Shown here piece after piece: positions 9,769 to 18,239 of a stretch of DNA of 64,000 nt. The notes under the pieces are model-generated. The model did no database searches and had not been told where the DNA came from. It saw nothing but the letters and a program-made list of their open reading frames with translations. Position numbers and translations under genes: made by a program. This stretch comes from an uncultured Clostridia bacterium (GTDB taxonomy: Bacteria; Bacillota; Clostridia; TANB77; CAG-508), in contig CANQYM010000001.1 in NCBI GenBank assembly GCA_947628085.1, positions 154,070 to 218,069 of the forward strand, given 5' to 3'. Numbering within the stretch: position 1 is the stretch's first letter; every line of letters begins with the position of its first letter.

Positions 9769-10767
9769 TCATCCTTTGTTTTCTAAAATTTTAATATCTT
9801 TGTACATTTTTTTATTTATGTCATTATCACTTACGATAATACAGCTAAATATTTCAAGTATATTTAAATCCTCATTTGATAGTTTTGGCATATTATCATT
9901 CGTTTCTAAAGCAAATTTAAAGCCTCTATTTATGAGTTTAAATACATCTACTTTATTTTTTATAAAATCATCATAAGTAATATTAAAATAAATTTTATCT
10001 TGTGCTGCCTGATTTTCTAATGTTTCTATTAATTGATCTAATTTCGTTTTTTTCTTTAATAAATTAACTGAAAAATCACATACATATTTGCTTGCAAAAT
10101 CACCTTCTATTATTTCGAGCAAAACTTTACTTGTAATCATTGGATATTCCACAAATAATCTATCTTCTGCAACAATTTCTGTATCAAAAACATTTTGTAT
10201 AACTTCTTTGCTAAAAATTTCTGGAAAATCAAAAAAGTAGTTCAGCTTTACTCTATAATAGTTTTTTTGTTTTGGATCAATTTTAGTTATATCTAATTCA
10301 AAATCTTCTGATTCATAATATTTTTCAAAGTTCTTTGATTCGCTTATATCATTTTCTACAGTTTTAGTAAATTCTTCTTTAAAGTTTTCTATTGAAGAAG
10401 AGTTTAAATTAAGTGTTTCCGCTCTTTTTTTGTCTATTGTATCTATAATTTTTTCTATGTCGCCATTTCTTACATTATCAAAATAATAATAATATTTAAA
10501 AAACATAAGAGTGTTGTTTATGATTTCTGTTTTTCTCGGCTCTTCTTCTACTAGTTCATCTCTTTTTCTTTCTAGTGCATCATCTATTCGTTTGTAGAAA
10601 AGTCGTATTTTACTATTTAAATCGAAATTATAATATCTAGCATTTACATATGTTTGTATAAAATCTTCCACAACTTCTTTATCATATTTACTTTTTAAGA
10701 TTAAAATACTATATTTTTTTAATCTCTTTTTTACGTTATTCACATAATTAAAAACAATATTATTCAT
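9769..10767 (-). CDS. Unknown protein, third member of the AAA+ operon
   Basis: 332 residues, Lys/Asn/Asp-rich, no signal peptide or membrane segment; predicted cytoplasmic and mostly helical. No family recognised. It begins 2 nt after the stop of the 10770 gene and ends 4 nt before the AAA+ ATPase start. Translation of surface protein, unknown protein, ATPase and DUF2357 protein is therefore effectively contiguous. The context suggests a subunit or adaptor of the ATPase; function not assigned. Confidence 0.6.
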   Translation of the reverse strand: MNNIVFNYVNNVKKRLKKYSILILKSKYDKEVVEDFIQTYVNARYYNFDLNSKIRLFYKRIDDALERKRDELVEEEPRKTEIINNTLMFFKYYYYFDNVRNGDIEKIIDTIDKKRAETLNLNSSSIENFKEEFTKTVENDISESKNFEKYYESEDFELDITKIDPKQKNYYRVKLNYFFDFPEIFSKEVIQNVFDTEIVAEDRLFVEYPMITSKVLLEIIEGDFASKYVCDFSVNLLKKKTKLDQLIETLENQAAQDKIYFNITYDDFIKNKVDVFKLINRGFKFALETNDNMPKLSNEDLNILEIFSCIIVSDNDINKKMYKDIKILENKG

Positions 10768-10769
10768 CT

Positions 10770-11837
10770 TTAGTTCTCCACAACACTTACATTAACTTTA
10801 GGTGGTTCAGAAGAATCTGATACTGGATATGTATAGTCATTTGCAGCTACCTTTTTATAAAACTTTATAACCTTACTTTCTTCTGCATCTATTGCAAATT
10901 TAACACTATTTACATAGTCATAACTTTCTCCAGAGGATTCTACTTTCGTATATGTTACATTACTTGTATCTCTGTTTTCCAAATATATTAATGAGGTTGT
11001 ATCTAGAACTACTTCCTCTGGATTAAAGTCTAATAATATACGCATGGAATGACATTTTGCTTTATTTTCATCTGATAGATTAATGTAATCTTGTATATTT
11101 ACTGTACTCCCAACAATACGACCATCAAATGCTTCATCCACTGTATAATAATTTAATGTGTTTGTTACTATAACATTCAAATAGGGACTGTATGCTTCAT
11201 CTTCAATTTGATAACTCATTCCAAGATTTCCTATTGTAACTTTAAAAGTTCCTTTTAGAGTTTTCTTATATGGTGATGTTGCTTCTGCTGTTACTGTAAC
11301 AAAAACATAATCATCATTTTCTAATTTTTTATTTGGTTTTAAACTAAATTGAAAGTTAAATGAGCTTATATTTGTTTCTGCAAAAATTGTTTTAGAAATT
11401 CCTTCAGATTCATTATATTGATCTTCTGTTGTATCTGCTATAATGAAGTCTATTAAATCTTCATCATACTCTTCTCCATTTGCTTTAAATACTTGATAAG
11501 TGTATTTTATTGTATAATTAATGTTTACTTTTGAAACTTCTTCAATGTTTTTTCTACTGTTCATATTGATAGTAACTGCATAAGGTTCTGCACCAGACCA
11601 GTTATCTGCTTCAAAAACAGCTATGTCTTCTGACAATCTATCACTATTAAAGTAAAAAGCTCTAGAATTGAAATAATAATTTCTAACAACTCTATATACA
11701 TATCTTGAAAAAGTAATAGATGCAGGTAGAATAATTCTAATAAACACTTGTATTACTATGAATAGTAGTATTAAAAAGAATATTAATTTTTTTACACCAC
11801 CATTTTTTCTTCTAATTCTTGTTTTTGCTTCTTTCAA
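10770..11837 (-). CDS. Membrane-anchored extracellular beta protein, TasA-like group
   Basis: 355 residues. TTG is used as start, preceded by GGAAGG. A basic head and one hydrophobic segment (about residues 15-38) are followed by SRYVYRVVRNYYFNSRAFYFNSD, which resembles the region just after the signal in SipW-locus proteins. The remaining ~280 residues are beta-strand-like, with two immunoglobulin-like repeats (about 90-200 and 205-340). Two nucleotides separate it from the unknown gene of the AAA+ operon. It is probably an exported substrate or assembly component. Confidence 0.5.
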   Translation of the reverse strand: MKEAKTRIRRKNGGVKKLIFFLILLFIVIQVFIRIILPASITFSRYVYRVVRNYYFNSRAFYFNSDRLSEDIAVFEADNWSGAEPYAVTINMNSRKNIEEVSKVNINYTIKYTYQVFKANGEEYDEDLIDFIIADTTEDQYNESEGISKTIFAETNISSFNFQFSLKPNKKLENDDYVFVTVTAEATSPYKKTLKGTFKVTIGNLGMSYQIEDEAYSPYLNVIVTNTLNYYTVDEAFDGRIVGSTVNIQDYINLSDENKAKCHSMRILLDFNPEEVVLDTTSLIYLENRDTSNVTYTKVESSGESYDYVNSVKFAIDAEESKVIKFYKKVAANDYTYPVSDSSEPPKVNVSVVEN

Positions 11838-11858
11838 TGTAAACCTTCCTTTTTATAA

Positions 11859-12524
11859 TTAGTCTCCAGTAATAATTTGATGTGAATCAATTGCAATTTC
11901 TATACATTCCATTATATTTTGATATTTGTCATCTTTTGAATATTCTTCTGGGAATGTTATTTTCATCATATATGTACGAGAAAATGGAGTTCCATATGCT
12001 ATGTCTAAACTTTCCGTTATTCCTTGCTCTTTTATGTCTTCTGGTTCATTTGCTAATACTAAATGTTTAAACATAGTATTGTAATCATCCCAATACACAT
12101 TATCTGTTACTCTTTCTTCAAGTTCTAATTTATTTTGAAGATTACTTGAAGTAAGATCTTGGTCTATATATAATTCATATTGAAGTGGTAAATTTGTGGT
12201 GGTTCTAATTTTAAGATTACATTTCATATCTGTTTCTGAAATAACTTCTTTTCCTGTTTCTTCATCAACATAGAAATTTGAAATTGTAAATTTTACATAT
12301 TGTGTATCACCAGGTAACATATCTTCAATAGGAATTGTTTTGGTTTCATATTCATCTTTTAATAGATAGAAAGCAACGTCTATATCAGCTGTTGAATTAG
12401 CCTCAGATTCATATAATGAAAATGAGTTAAAAATAATTCTATAAAGGACTAATATAATAATTAAACATATTAGTATTTTGACCCTTTTTGCTTTCTTTTC
12501 TCTCAAGTATTTTCCTCTAACCAT
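11859..12524 (-). CDS. Camelysin/TasA-like surface protein
   Basis: 221 residues; GAGGAAAAG precedes the ATG. After a Lys/Arg-rich head and hydrophobic segment (about 14-32) comes SLYESEANSTADIDVAFYLL, then MLPGDTQYVKFTISN. The second string is the 'PGD...F.I.N' strand typical of camelysin/TasA domains. It sits 16 nt downstream of the SipW-like gene at 12541 and 21 nt upstream of the 355-aa gene. Likely secreted or retained by its membrane helix and processed by that peptidase. Confidence 0.65.
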   Translation of the reverse strand: MVRGKYLREKKAKRVKILICLIIILVLYRIIFNSFSLYESEANSTADIDVAFYLLKDEYETKTIPIEDMLPGDTQYVKFTISNFYVDEETGKEVISETDMKCNLKIRTTTNLPLQYELYIDQDLTSSNLQNKLELEERVTDNVYWDDYNTMFKHLVLANEPEDIKEQGITESLDIAYGTPFSRTYMMKITFPEEYSKDDKYQNIMECIEIAIDSHQIITGD

Positions 12525-12540
12525 CTTTTCCTCTTTTGAA

Positions 12541-13032
12541 TTAAATTTTTACATCCTTTTTAGTATTTCTTTTGAATAAAAACCATCCTGCAAAAATTGT
12601 AATAGTAAGCATTGCTGCAACTTGTGGTGTAGTTATAATACTAATAATCATTGCTACTGGTATTATAAACACTACCTTTCCAACAACATCATTTGAAGTT
12701 ATTGGTTCATCTTCCATATTATTTGCATCACCTTTTGTTATTATTTGATTTTCTTCCTTTTCAATAACTCTATGTGTTACAAAATTGTCTTTGCTTCTAT
12801 ATGTTATTATGTCATTTACATTTACGTCATTTGTAAGTTTAACTATTACAATGTCATTTATTTGAATTGTTTCTGCCATACTTCCAGTTATAACTTGAAA
12901 AATTGTAAATCCTAAGAAATTTATGTGATCTTTATTAAAAATTTTAAGTTGTGCATAGCAAAAACAAACAATTATTAAAATTATAATTAATATAATCGAA
13001 ATAAAATCTATTTTCTTTCCTTTTATTTTCAT
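12541..13032 (-). CDS. sipW: Second SipW-type signal peptidase I
   Basis: 163 residues, a compact SipW. Membrane helix at about residues 10-28, ITGSMAETI with Ser51-Met52, and VTHRVIEK with His87 as the general base. A C-terminal membrane helix (about 125-150) ends in a basic tail. All conserved boxes (GSM, D-ITYR, THR, KGDAN) are intact, so it should be active. Two intact SipW enzymes in one locus suggest separate substrate sets, one per half of the cluster; this is inference. Confidence 0.85.
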   Translation of the reverse strand: MKIKGKKIDFISIILIIILIIVCFCYAQLKIFNKDHINFLGFTIFQVITGSMAETIQINDIVIVKLTNDVNVNDIITYRSKDNFVTHRVIEKEENQIITKGDANNMEDEPITSNDVVGKVVFIIPVAMIISIITTPQVAAMLTITIFAGWFLFKRNTKKDVKI

Positions 13033-13042
13033 TTTTATTCCT

Positions 13043-13648
13043 TTAGTTTGAAAGATATTGTATTACATTTACTTTAATTGGCATTTGTATTTTTGTTCCA
13101 GCCAGTTCTGATGCTTTTGAATCGTTTTTGTTTCCTTCTTCTGTATCTAGGTTTTCCCAAACAACATCAATTTTTAAATTATCTATTGGATCAGATTTTA
13201 TTTCATCTAATTTTTTGATTGTTTCAATAATTATTTTTCCATCTTCATCAAACTGCATTTCTTGTTTAACATCATCTTTTTCTAAGCCTGTTACTCTTAA
13301 ATTTATATCTGAGATTTCTCTTAACTTAGATTCATCTATTTCTATTGTGTATTTTATTGAAACTTCTGTACCTGTTGTGTCTACTTTTAAATTAAAGTAT
13401 CCTTGCATTCCAGGTGCTACTTTAGGTTTTTGTACGTGGCTTTCTTCATTCCAAGTAAAATCTTTTATTAGAAATTCATGTACATCTTGTGTTATATCTT
13501 GGTCATTTATTTTAACATTCCACTGAGCAACATTTACGTCTTTTGAAATATCTACTTGATTTACATATTTAGAATATGCATATCTTAATATGAAAAATAG
13601 TAATATTAATATTAACAATAAAATTAAAATTTTCTTTTTTTTGCTCAC
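13043..13648 (-). CDS. Short TasA-like surface protein, paralogue of the 4948 gene
   Basis: 201 residues from GTG at 13648, chosen because AGGTGA lies 6 nt upstream; another in-frame GTG at 13657 abuts the preceding stop. Poly-Lys head, hydrophobic segment (about 7-21), then RYAYSKYV and AQWNVKINDQDIT, matching the 4948 gene. A 'PGMQGYFNLKVDTTGTEVSIKYTI' strand pair follows, also found in the paralogue. It lies between the degenerate and the intact signal peptidases. Confidence 0.6.
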   Translation of the reverse strand: MSKKKKILILLLILILLFFILRYAYSKYVNQVDISKDVNVAQWNVKINDQDITQDVHEFLIKDFTWNEESHVQKPKVAPGMQGYFNLKVDTTGTEVSIKYTIEIDESKLREISDINLRVTGLEKDDVKQEMQFDEDGKIIIETIKKLDEIKSDPIDNLKIDVVWENLDTEEGNKNDSKASELAGTKIQMPIKVNVIQYLSN

Positions 13649-13657
13649 ATTAATCAC

Positions 13658-14779
13658 CTAATTACCTGATTTTTCTTTTCTTTTTTTCTCCAATAAAGCT
13701 CTTTTTTCTTCTTCTGTCATAGAATTTAATTTTGCTCTTAATAACGCTTTCTTTTCTTCTTCTGTCATACTTTTTAATTTAGCTTCAATTAGTTCTTTCT
13801 TTCTCTGTTCTTCTGTTTTTTGTGCTACTTCTGCTTTTGGTTGTTCTTCTACTTTTGATGTTGTTTCTGTTTTTAACTCTTCCTCTATTTTTGTTGTTTC
13901 TATTTTTGACTGTTCTTCTAATTTTGGTTCTTCTTTTACTTTTGATTGTTCATCTGTTTCTGATTTCTCTTCTATTTTTGGTTGTTTCTCTAATTCTTGT
14001 TCTGTTTCTATTTTAGGTAATTGAGTTTCAACTTTTTTGCTTTCTTCTACTTCTATTTTATTTTCTTTGTTTTCTTCATTCTCTTTTTCAGTATTCTCTT
14101 CTAATTTTGCTGTTTCTTTCTTTTCTATATGTTTTTCTTTTTCTTCTATAATAGATTCTTCTGCTGGTTCTTTTTTATCTTCAGAAATTTTATTTTCTAT
14201 AATTTCTTTTTTCTCTTCGCGTTTTTCTTCTACTTTAGATTTATTTTCTATTTCTTCTTTATCTCCATCTCTAACTTCTAATACAACTGAATATAGTGTG
14301 TAAAGGAATATAATTAATGTTGGAAAAACTACTAAAAATAAGAATCCCCATTTTGATTCTATGAAAGATAAAAATTTTCCAACTTTAGGTATTACTGTTG
14401 CAGTAGATGTTTTTCCTATATATGTAGAGCTTGAAAGTCTATAATCTCCTTCAACTGTATAAGTGTATTCTTTGTCTGTTACTCTTTCAGTGTTAGTTAC
14501 TTCAGCAAAGTAAATAGATGTTTCTCCAGTTCTTGTTCTGTAAAAAAATATTTTATCTCCTACTTTTACATCTGATACCTTATTTCTTTTTACCATCAAT
14601 AAATCACCTAATGCATAATCAGGCTTTAAATTATCGTCTGTTATAGGAATAATTGAAGTAGTTCCTAAAACAGTAACTTTGTAATCGTTGTATGATAGTA
14701 AGCATATTGTTACAAAAATAACAACAATTACATATACAAATATCAGTAGATTCTTTACAAAATTCAATATTTTCTTCAC
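13658..14779 (-). CDS. Degenerate SipW-like protein with long Lys/Glu tail
   Basis: 373 residues from GTG at 14779 (AAAGGGA upstream); the frame extends to 14857 without a ribosome binding site. Membrane helix at about 8-28, then LGTTSIIPITDDNLKPDYALGDLLMV: Ser42 is kept but followed by Ile instead of Met. The general-base position reads YFAEVTN where active relatives have VTHR. A second helix lies near 150-170. The last ~180 residues are a low-complexity Lys/Glu region ending in two near-identical repeats of KSMTEEEKKALLRAKL type. Probably catalytically inactive and possibly a scaffold. Confidence 0.7.
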   Translation of the reverse strand: MKKILNFVKNLLIFVYVIVVIFVTICLLSYNDYKVTVLGTTSIIPITDDNLKPDYALGDLLMVKRNKVSDVKVGDKIFFYRTRTGETSIYFAEVTNTERVTDKEYTYTVEGDYRLSSSTYIGKTSTATVIPKVGKFLSFIESKWGFLFLVVFPTLIIFLYTLYSVVLEVRDGDKEEIENKSKVEEKREEKKEIIENKISEDKKEPAEESIIEEKEKHIEKKETAKLEENTEKENEENKENKIEVEESKKVETQLPKIETEQELEKQPKIEEKSETDEQSKVKEEPKLEEQSKIETTKIEEELKTETTSKVEEQPKAEVAQKTEEQRKKELIEAKLKSMTEEEKKALLRAKLNSMTEEEKRALLEKKRKEKSGN

Positions 14780-15005
14780 TTTTCTATTCCCTTTACTTTC
14801 TTTTTTAAAATTATTTAAACACCTAAACATAGTTTTACATATATTAAATTTTACCACTATTTATGGCTGTGTTCAATGTAAATTGTATTTCATTTTCTTA
14901 TACTTTGTATTTCATTTTTTATCTTATGTAACATTTTTTACATTTTTTGCAACATAATTGTTACAAAAAAGAAATATTTTTTAATCCATTTTGTTAAAAA
15001 ATCCA

Positions 15006-15034
15006 TTTACTTTTTTTTTTCTTTATATTATAAT
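15006..15034 (+). promoter_or_regulatory. Promoter of the AT-hook-like acidic protein gene
   Basis: TTTACT (15006-15011), 17-nt T-rich spacer, TATAAT (15029-15034). The spacer includes a run of ten or more T. Confidence 0.5.
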
Positions 15035-15088
15035 TCTTTGTATAAATGTAATGTATGTTGATTTATTTTGTCTAGATGGGGGTTCAAA

Positions 15089-18000
15089 ATGTCATTAAAT
15101 TCAGGGAAAAACGTTGAAAAAGAAGTTGCTTCCGTTGGAAATGTAATTCCTAAAAAAAGAGGTAGAAAACCTGGTCAAAAGAACAAAAAATCTATAATAG
15201 TTTCAAATCAAAAAGAAATTACTAAAAAAAGAACTATTAAAAATATTTGTTTAAAGTCTAATTCCGTAAGTGAAGAAAAGACAAAACCTTTAGCTACCTC
15301 AAATAAAAAAATTAAAAGAACTTTACATTTAAACTTGAGTAATTTTACTAATGATAACGCTGAAATTACAGATACTACTAAAGAAAAAAATAGTGATAAT
15401 ATCGGCGTTATTTGTGATGCAGTAAAAACTGATGTTGAAGCAAATAACTTTAATGACGTTGATAACCTAATTGATAGTTATGATTTAGTTGTTGATGATG
15501 ACGTACTTTTCGATGACACTATCAATGATGGTAATAATATAATTGAAAATAGTGATAATTCTATTAAAGAAGCTATAGTTGAGAACAATGATAATTCCAT
15601 TGAAGAAGCTATGGCTAAAAATGGTGGAAATTCTGATATAGAATCTGTAAGTAAAATATTAAGAAACGTTTCTAACTCTCATGGTCCTGACAATTCTATA
15701 AATCAAAACTCTCCTTTCTTCTATGGTCCTTCTGTATTTGATAAATTTGATATAGATATAACATATACTGATAGTTCTGAAGAAGATAATGGAGCAATAA
15801 TAAATGATGTTCAAGGCAATTATGAACAAGGCTTTGATTCTGATGATAATTTTGAAATAACTAGAATTGAATTCAATGTAGGTAACTATGTTGGAGACGA
15901 TGAAGAAGAAAACAATGTAAATGATGAAAACAATTTAAATGCAGAAAATGAAGATTTCGATATTATTGGTGGTGTTATAGAACCTTTAGAAGAATCTAAT
16001 ACTGCTAATAATGAAGAAGAAAATGATGAGTTTGATTTTGTAAGTTATGATAAATACGATATCTATTCTTCACAAGAAAACAATGCTGAAGATTTAAGTG
16101 ATGTTGATAATTTAGAAAATAATAATTCAAATAATAACCATTACTCTTTAGATGATTTAGATGAAATTTATGATTTAAATTATCTAGATATTCCTAATGA
16201 TGTAAGTAATTTTAGTAATGAGAATATTGGTGAAGAATCTAATGTTCAAGAAAATTTAGTTGGAAATGAAATTTCTGCTTCTCTAGATAACCTAGATTCT
16301 GTAAATTTAGAAGATTTACTTACTTTAAATGATTTGGATAATTTAGCTAAATCAGATTCTTCAGATAATTCAAAAATGTTAGATAATCCAGATGATTTAA
16401 ATGCTTTAGATAATTTAGATGATTTAATTAATTTAGATGACTTAGCTGATTTTATTGCTAATGGCAGTTTAGATGACGTTTCAAAAGATGATGTACCTAA
16501 AGATGCTGAAACTGAAAACAAAAATAATGAAGCTGATAGTAATGATGAAAATTCTAAGGAGACAAATACTTCTATTCCAGAAGGTTCTGTTCAATTAGAA
16601 AATGATGAAAATTCAGAAAAAATTTCAAATATTACTTATAAACTACTTAACAAAATTTTAGAAGTTGAAAGTGAAATAAAGAAAGAAGCTGCAGATAGTC
16701 CTAATGGCTCTTCTGTATTTAAAGAATTTTCTTTTGATGATACCTCTTCTGCTATATCTTCTGCTATTCAATCAAAAGAATTTCAAAATGAATTAGAAAA
16801 AATAATTTTAGGACAAGATGTAAAGTCTACTACTTTTGCTGAACCAAAATTAAATTCTGCTGAAGGCGCTACTCCTATTTCAAATTTAGAAACAACACAA
16901 ATGGTTCAAGAAAATATAGCACCTGCTGAAACAATTTTAGGTGAAAATTCTAATGGTAATAATCAAAATTATGATGTAGATTATTCACAAGTATTAACTC
17001 CTTCTGCAGATGTTCAGGATTCTGGTTCTACTTCAAGTGAAGAGTTAAAAGATGATGAATATGATGATAGTAATTTCTCTATTGAAAAATATTTTGGTAT
17101 TAGTAAAATTTCTACCGATTATGATGATAGCAATGATGATGATAATGCTCTTAAAGAAGAAGATTTAGTAGAAGGTCTTGAAGGTACTACTTTAGACGAT
17201 GTTTTGCTTGAAAAAATATATGAAGAAGATTTGAATAAAGTTGATTCATCTGATTCTTCTAATAAATCAGATGACCCTGCTTCTGATTTACTTGCTATTA
17301 CAGAATCTTTATCTCAAGCAATTTCTGATTTGGAAAATACTCCAGATACATCTTCTTCTCATGACTCATTATTAGAAGAAGATAATAAATCATTTAATAT
17401 TCTTATAAACAAAGACGATATCTTCTCTGTTTATATTCTAAATGAAACATATGATATAGTTACTGATTTTGATGGTATATCTATTATTTCAGAAAACATC
17501 CATATATCTACACCAAAAAATAATTTCTTTGTTAAAGCAGGAGAATATAAATATATTGAAATACACAACAACAAAGATCATTTTGATGTTTATACTAATT
17601 TTGAAAATATAGATTTTGCAAATGCAATTAATAATGTTGAATTTGCTAAAAAAGATAATAGACTTGAACTTAAAATTAAAGAGGCATTTAAATTATCATC
17701 TGTTAAAAATAAAATTCACCTTTCAATGTTAAATACAGTAATTGCTGATATGACATCATCTGTTCCTTCTCCAGATAACATTGATGAAAATTCAATTTGT
17801 GATAATAGAACTCTTCTAATTTCAGAAGAAACTCAAAAAGTTTACTTGCCTTATACATTAGAAGAAGTTATGCAAAAGCTAGACAATAATTTTGAATATA
17901 AAACTGCAAAAGAAGTTATTGATAAAGAATATACTTTACCTCTTTCAACATTTAGATTTCCAATATTATCTAGATTTAAAGAAGCTTATAGATTTATGAG

Positions 18001-18202
18001 ATTAAAAGAAAAATCTTCTATATATGCAGCAATAGATTTAGCATTGGAATTAATGTTTAACTCTAATTTGAATCCAGCAATAATTAGAGCTTGTAAAGAT
18101 TTAAAAGAGTTAAATATTTATCTAGATTGCTTATATGAAAATGAATTGGAAAAATTTGATTGTTTCAAAGTAGTATATAAAGTATTACCAAAAGTTAAAT
18201 AA
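15089..18202 (+). CDS. Large acidic protein with AT-hook-like N-terminus, unknown
   Basis: 1037 residues from ATG at 15089 (GGGGG 7 nt upstream; a TTG at 15068 is possible). Residues 22-34 read KKRGRKPGQKNKK, an AT-hook-like minor-groove motif, inside a basic first ~90 residues. Residues ~100-765 are low complexity, rich in Asp/Asn/Glu/Ser with LDDLxNLDDL-type repeats near 400-465. Residues ~770-1037 look globular (beta-rich then helical) and are not recognised. No signal peptide or membrane segment, so it is cytoplasmic. Divergent from the surface locus. A DNA-associated role is only inference. Confidence 0.6.
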   Translation: MSLNSGKNVEKEVASVGNVIPKKRGRKPGQKNKKSIIVSNQKEITKKRTIKNICLKSNSVSEEKTKPLATSNKKIKRTLHLNLSNFTNDNAEITDTTKEKNSDNIGVICDAVKTDVEANNFNDVDNLIDSYDLVVDDDVLFDDTINDGNNIIENSDNSIKEAIVENNDNSIEEAMAKNGGNSDIESVSKILRNVSNSHGPDNSINQNSPFFYGPSVFDKFDIDITYTDSSEEDNGAIINDVQGNYEQGFDSDDNFEITRIEFNVGNYVGDDEEENNVNDENNLNAENEDFDIIGGVIEPLEESNTANNEEENDEFDFVSYDKYDIYSSQENNAEDLSDVDNLENNNSNNNHYSLDDLDEIYDLNYLDIPNDVSNFSNENIGEESNVQENLVGNEISASLDNLDSVNLEDLLTLNDLDNLAKSDSSDNSKMLDNPDDLNALDNLDDLINLDDLADFIANGSLDDVSKDDVPKDAETENKNNEADSNDENSKETNTSIPEGSVQLENDENSEKISNITYKLLNKILEVESEIKKEAADSPNGSSVFKEFSFDDTSSAISSAIQSKEFQNELEKIILGQDVKSTTFAEPKLNSAEGATPISNLETTQMVQENIAPAETILGENSNGNNQNYDVDYSQVLTPSADVQDSGSTSSEELKDDEYDDSNFSIEKYFGISKISTDYDDSNDDDNALKEEDLVEGLEGTTLDDVLLEKIYEEDLNKVDSSDSSNKSDDPASDLLAITESLSQAISDLENTPDTSSSHDSLLEEDNKSFNILINKDDIFSVYILNETYDIVTDFDGISIISENIHISTPKNNFFVKAGEYKYIEIHNNKDHFDVYTNFENIDFANAINNVEFAKKDNRLELKIKEAFKLSSVKNKIHLSMLNTVIADMTSSVPSPDNIDENSICDNRTLLISEETQKVYLPYTLEEVMQKLDNNFEYKTAKEVIDKEYTLPLSTFRFPILSRFKEAYRFMRLKEKSSIYAAIDLALELMFNSNLNPAIIRACKDLKELNIYLDCLYENELEKFDCFKVVYKVLPKVK

Positions 18203-18203
18203 A

Positions 18204-18239
18204 CAATAAAAAAGAAGCTTTAAAGCTTCTTTTTTATTG
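18204..18239. terminator. Bidirectional terminator between acidic protein gene and clpB
   Basis: A perfect 17-bp inverted repeat (CAATAAAAAAGAAGCTT / AAGCTTCTTTTTTATTG) with a 2-nt loop; it overlaps the clpB stop codon. Confidence 0.9.

Noticed and set aside
13822..14303. Leu- and Ser-rich frames opposite the Lys/Glu tail
   Set aside because: They mirror the repetitive tail codons of the degenerate signal peptidase gene and have no independent support.
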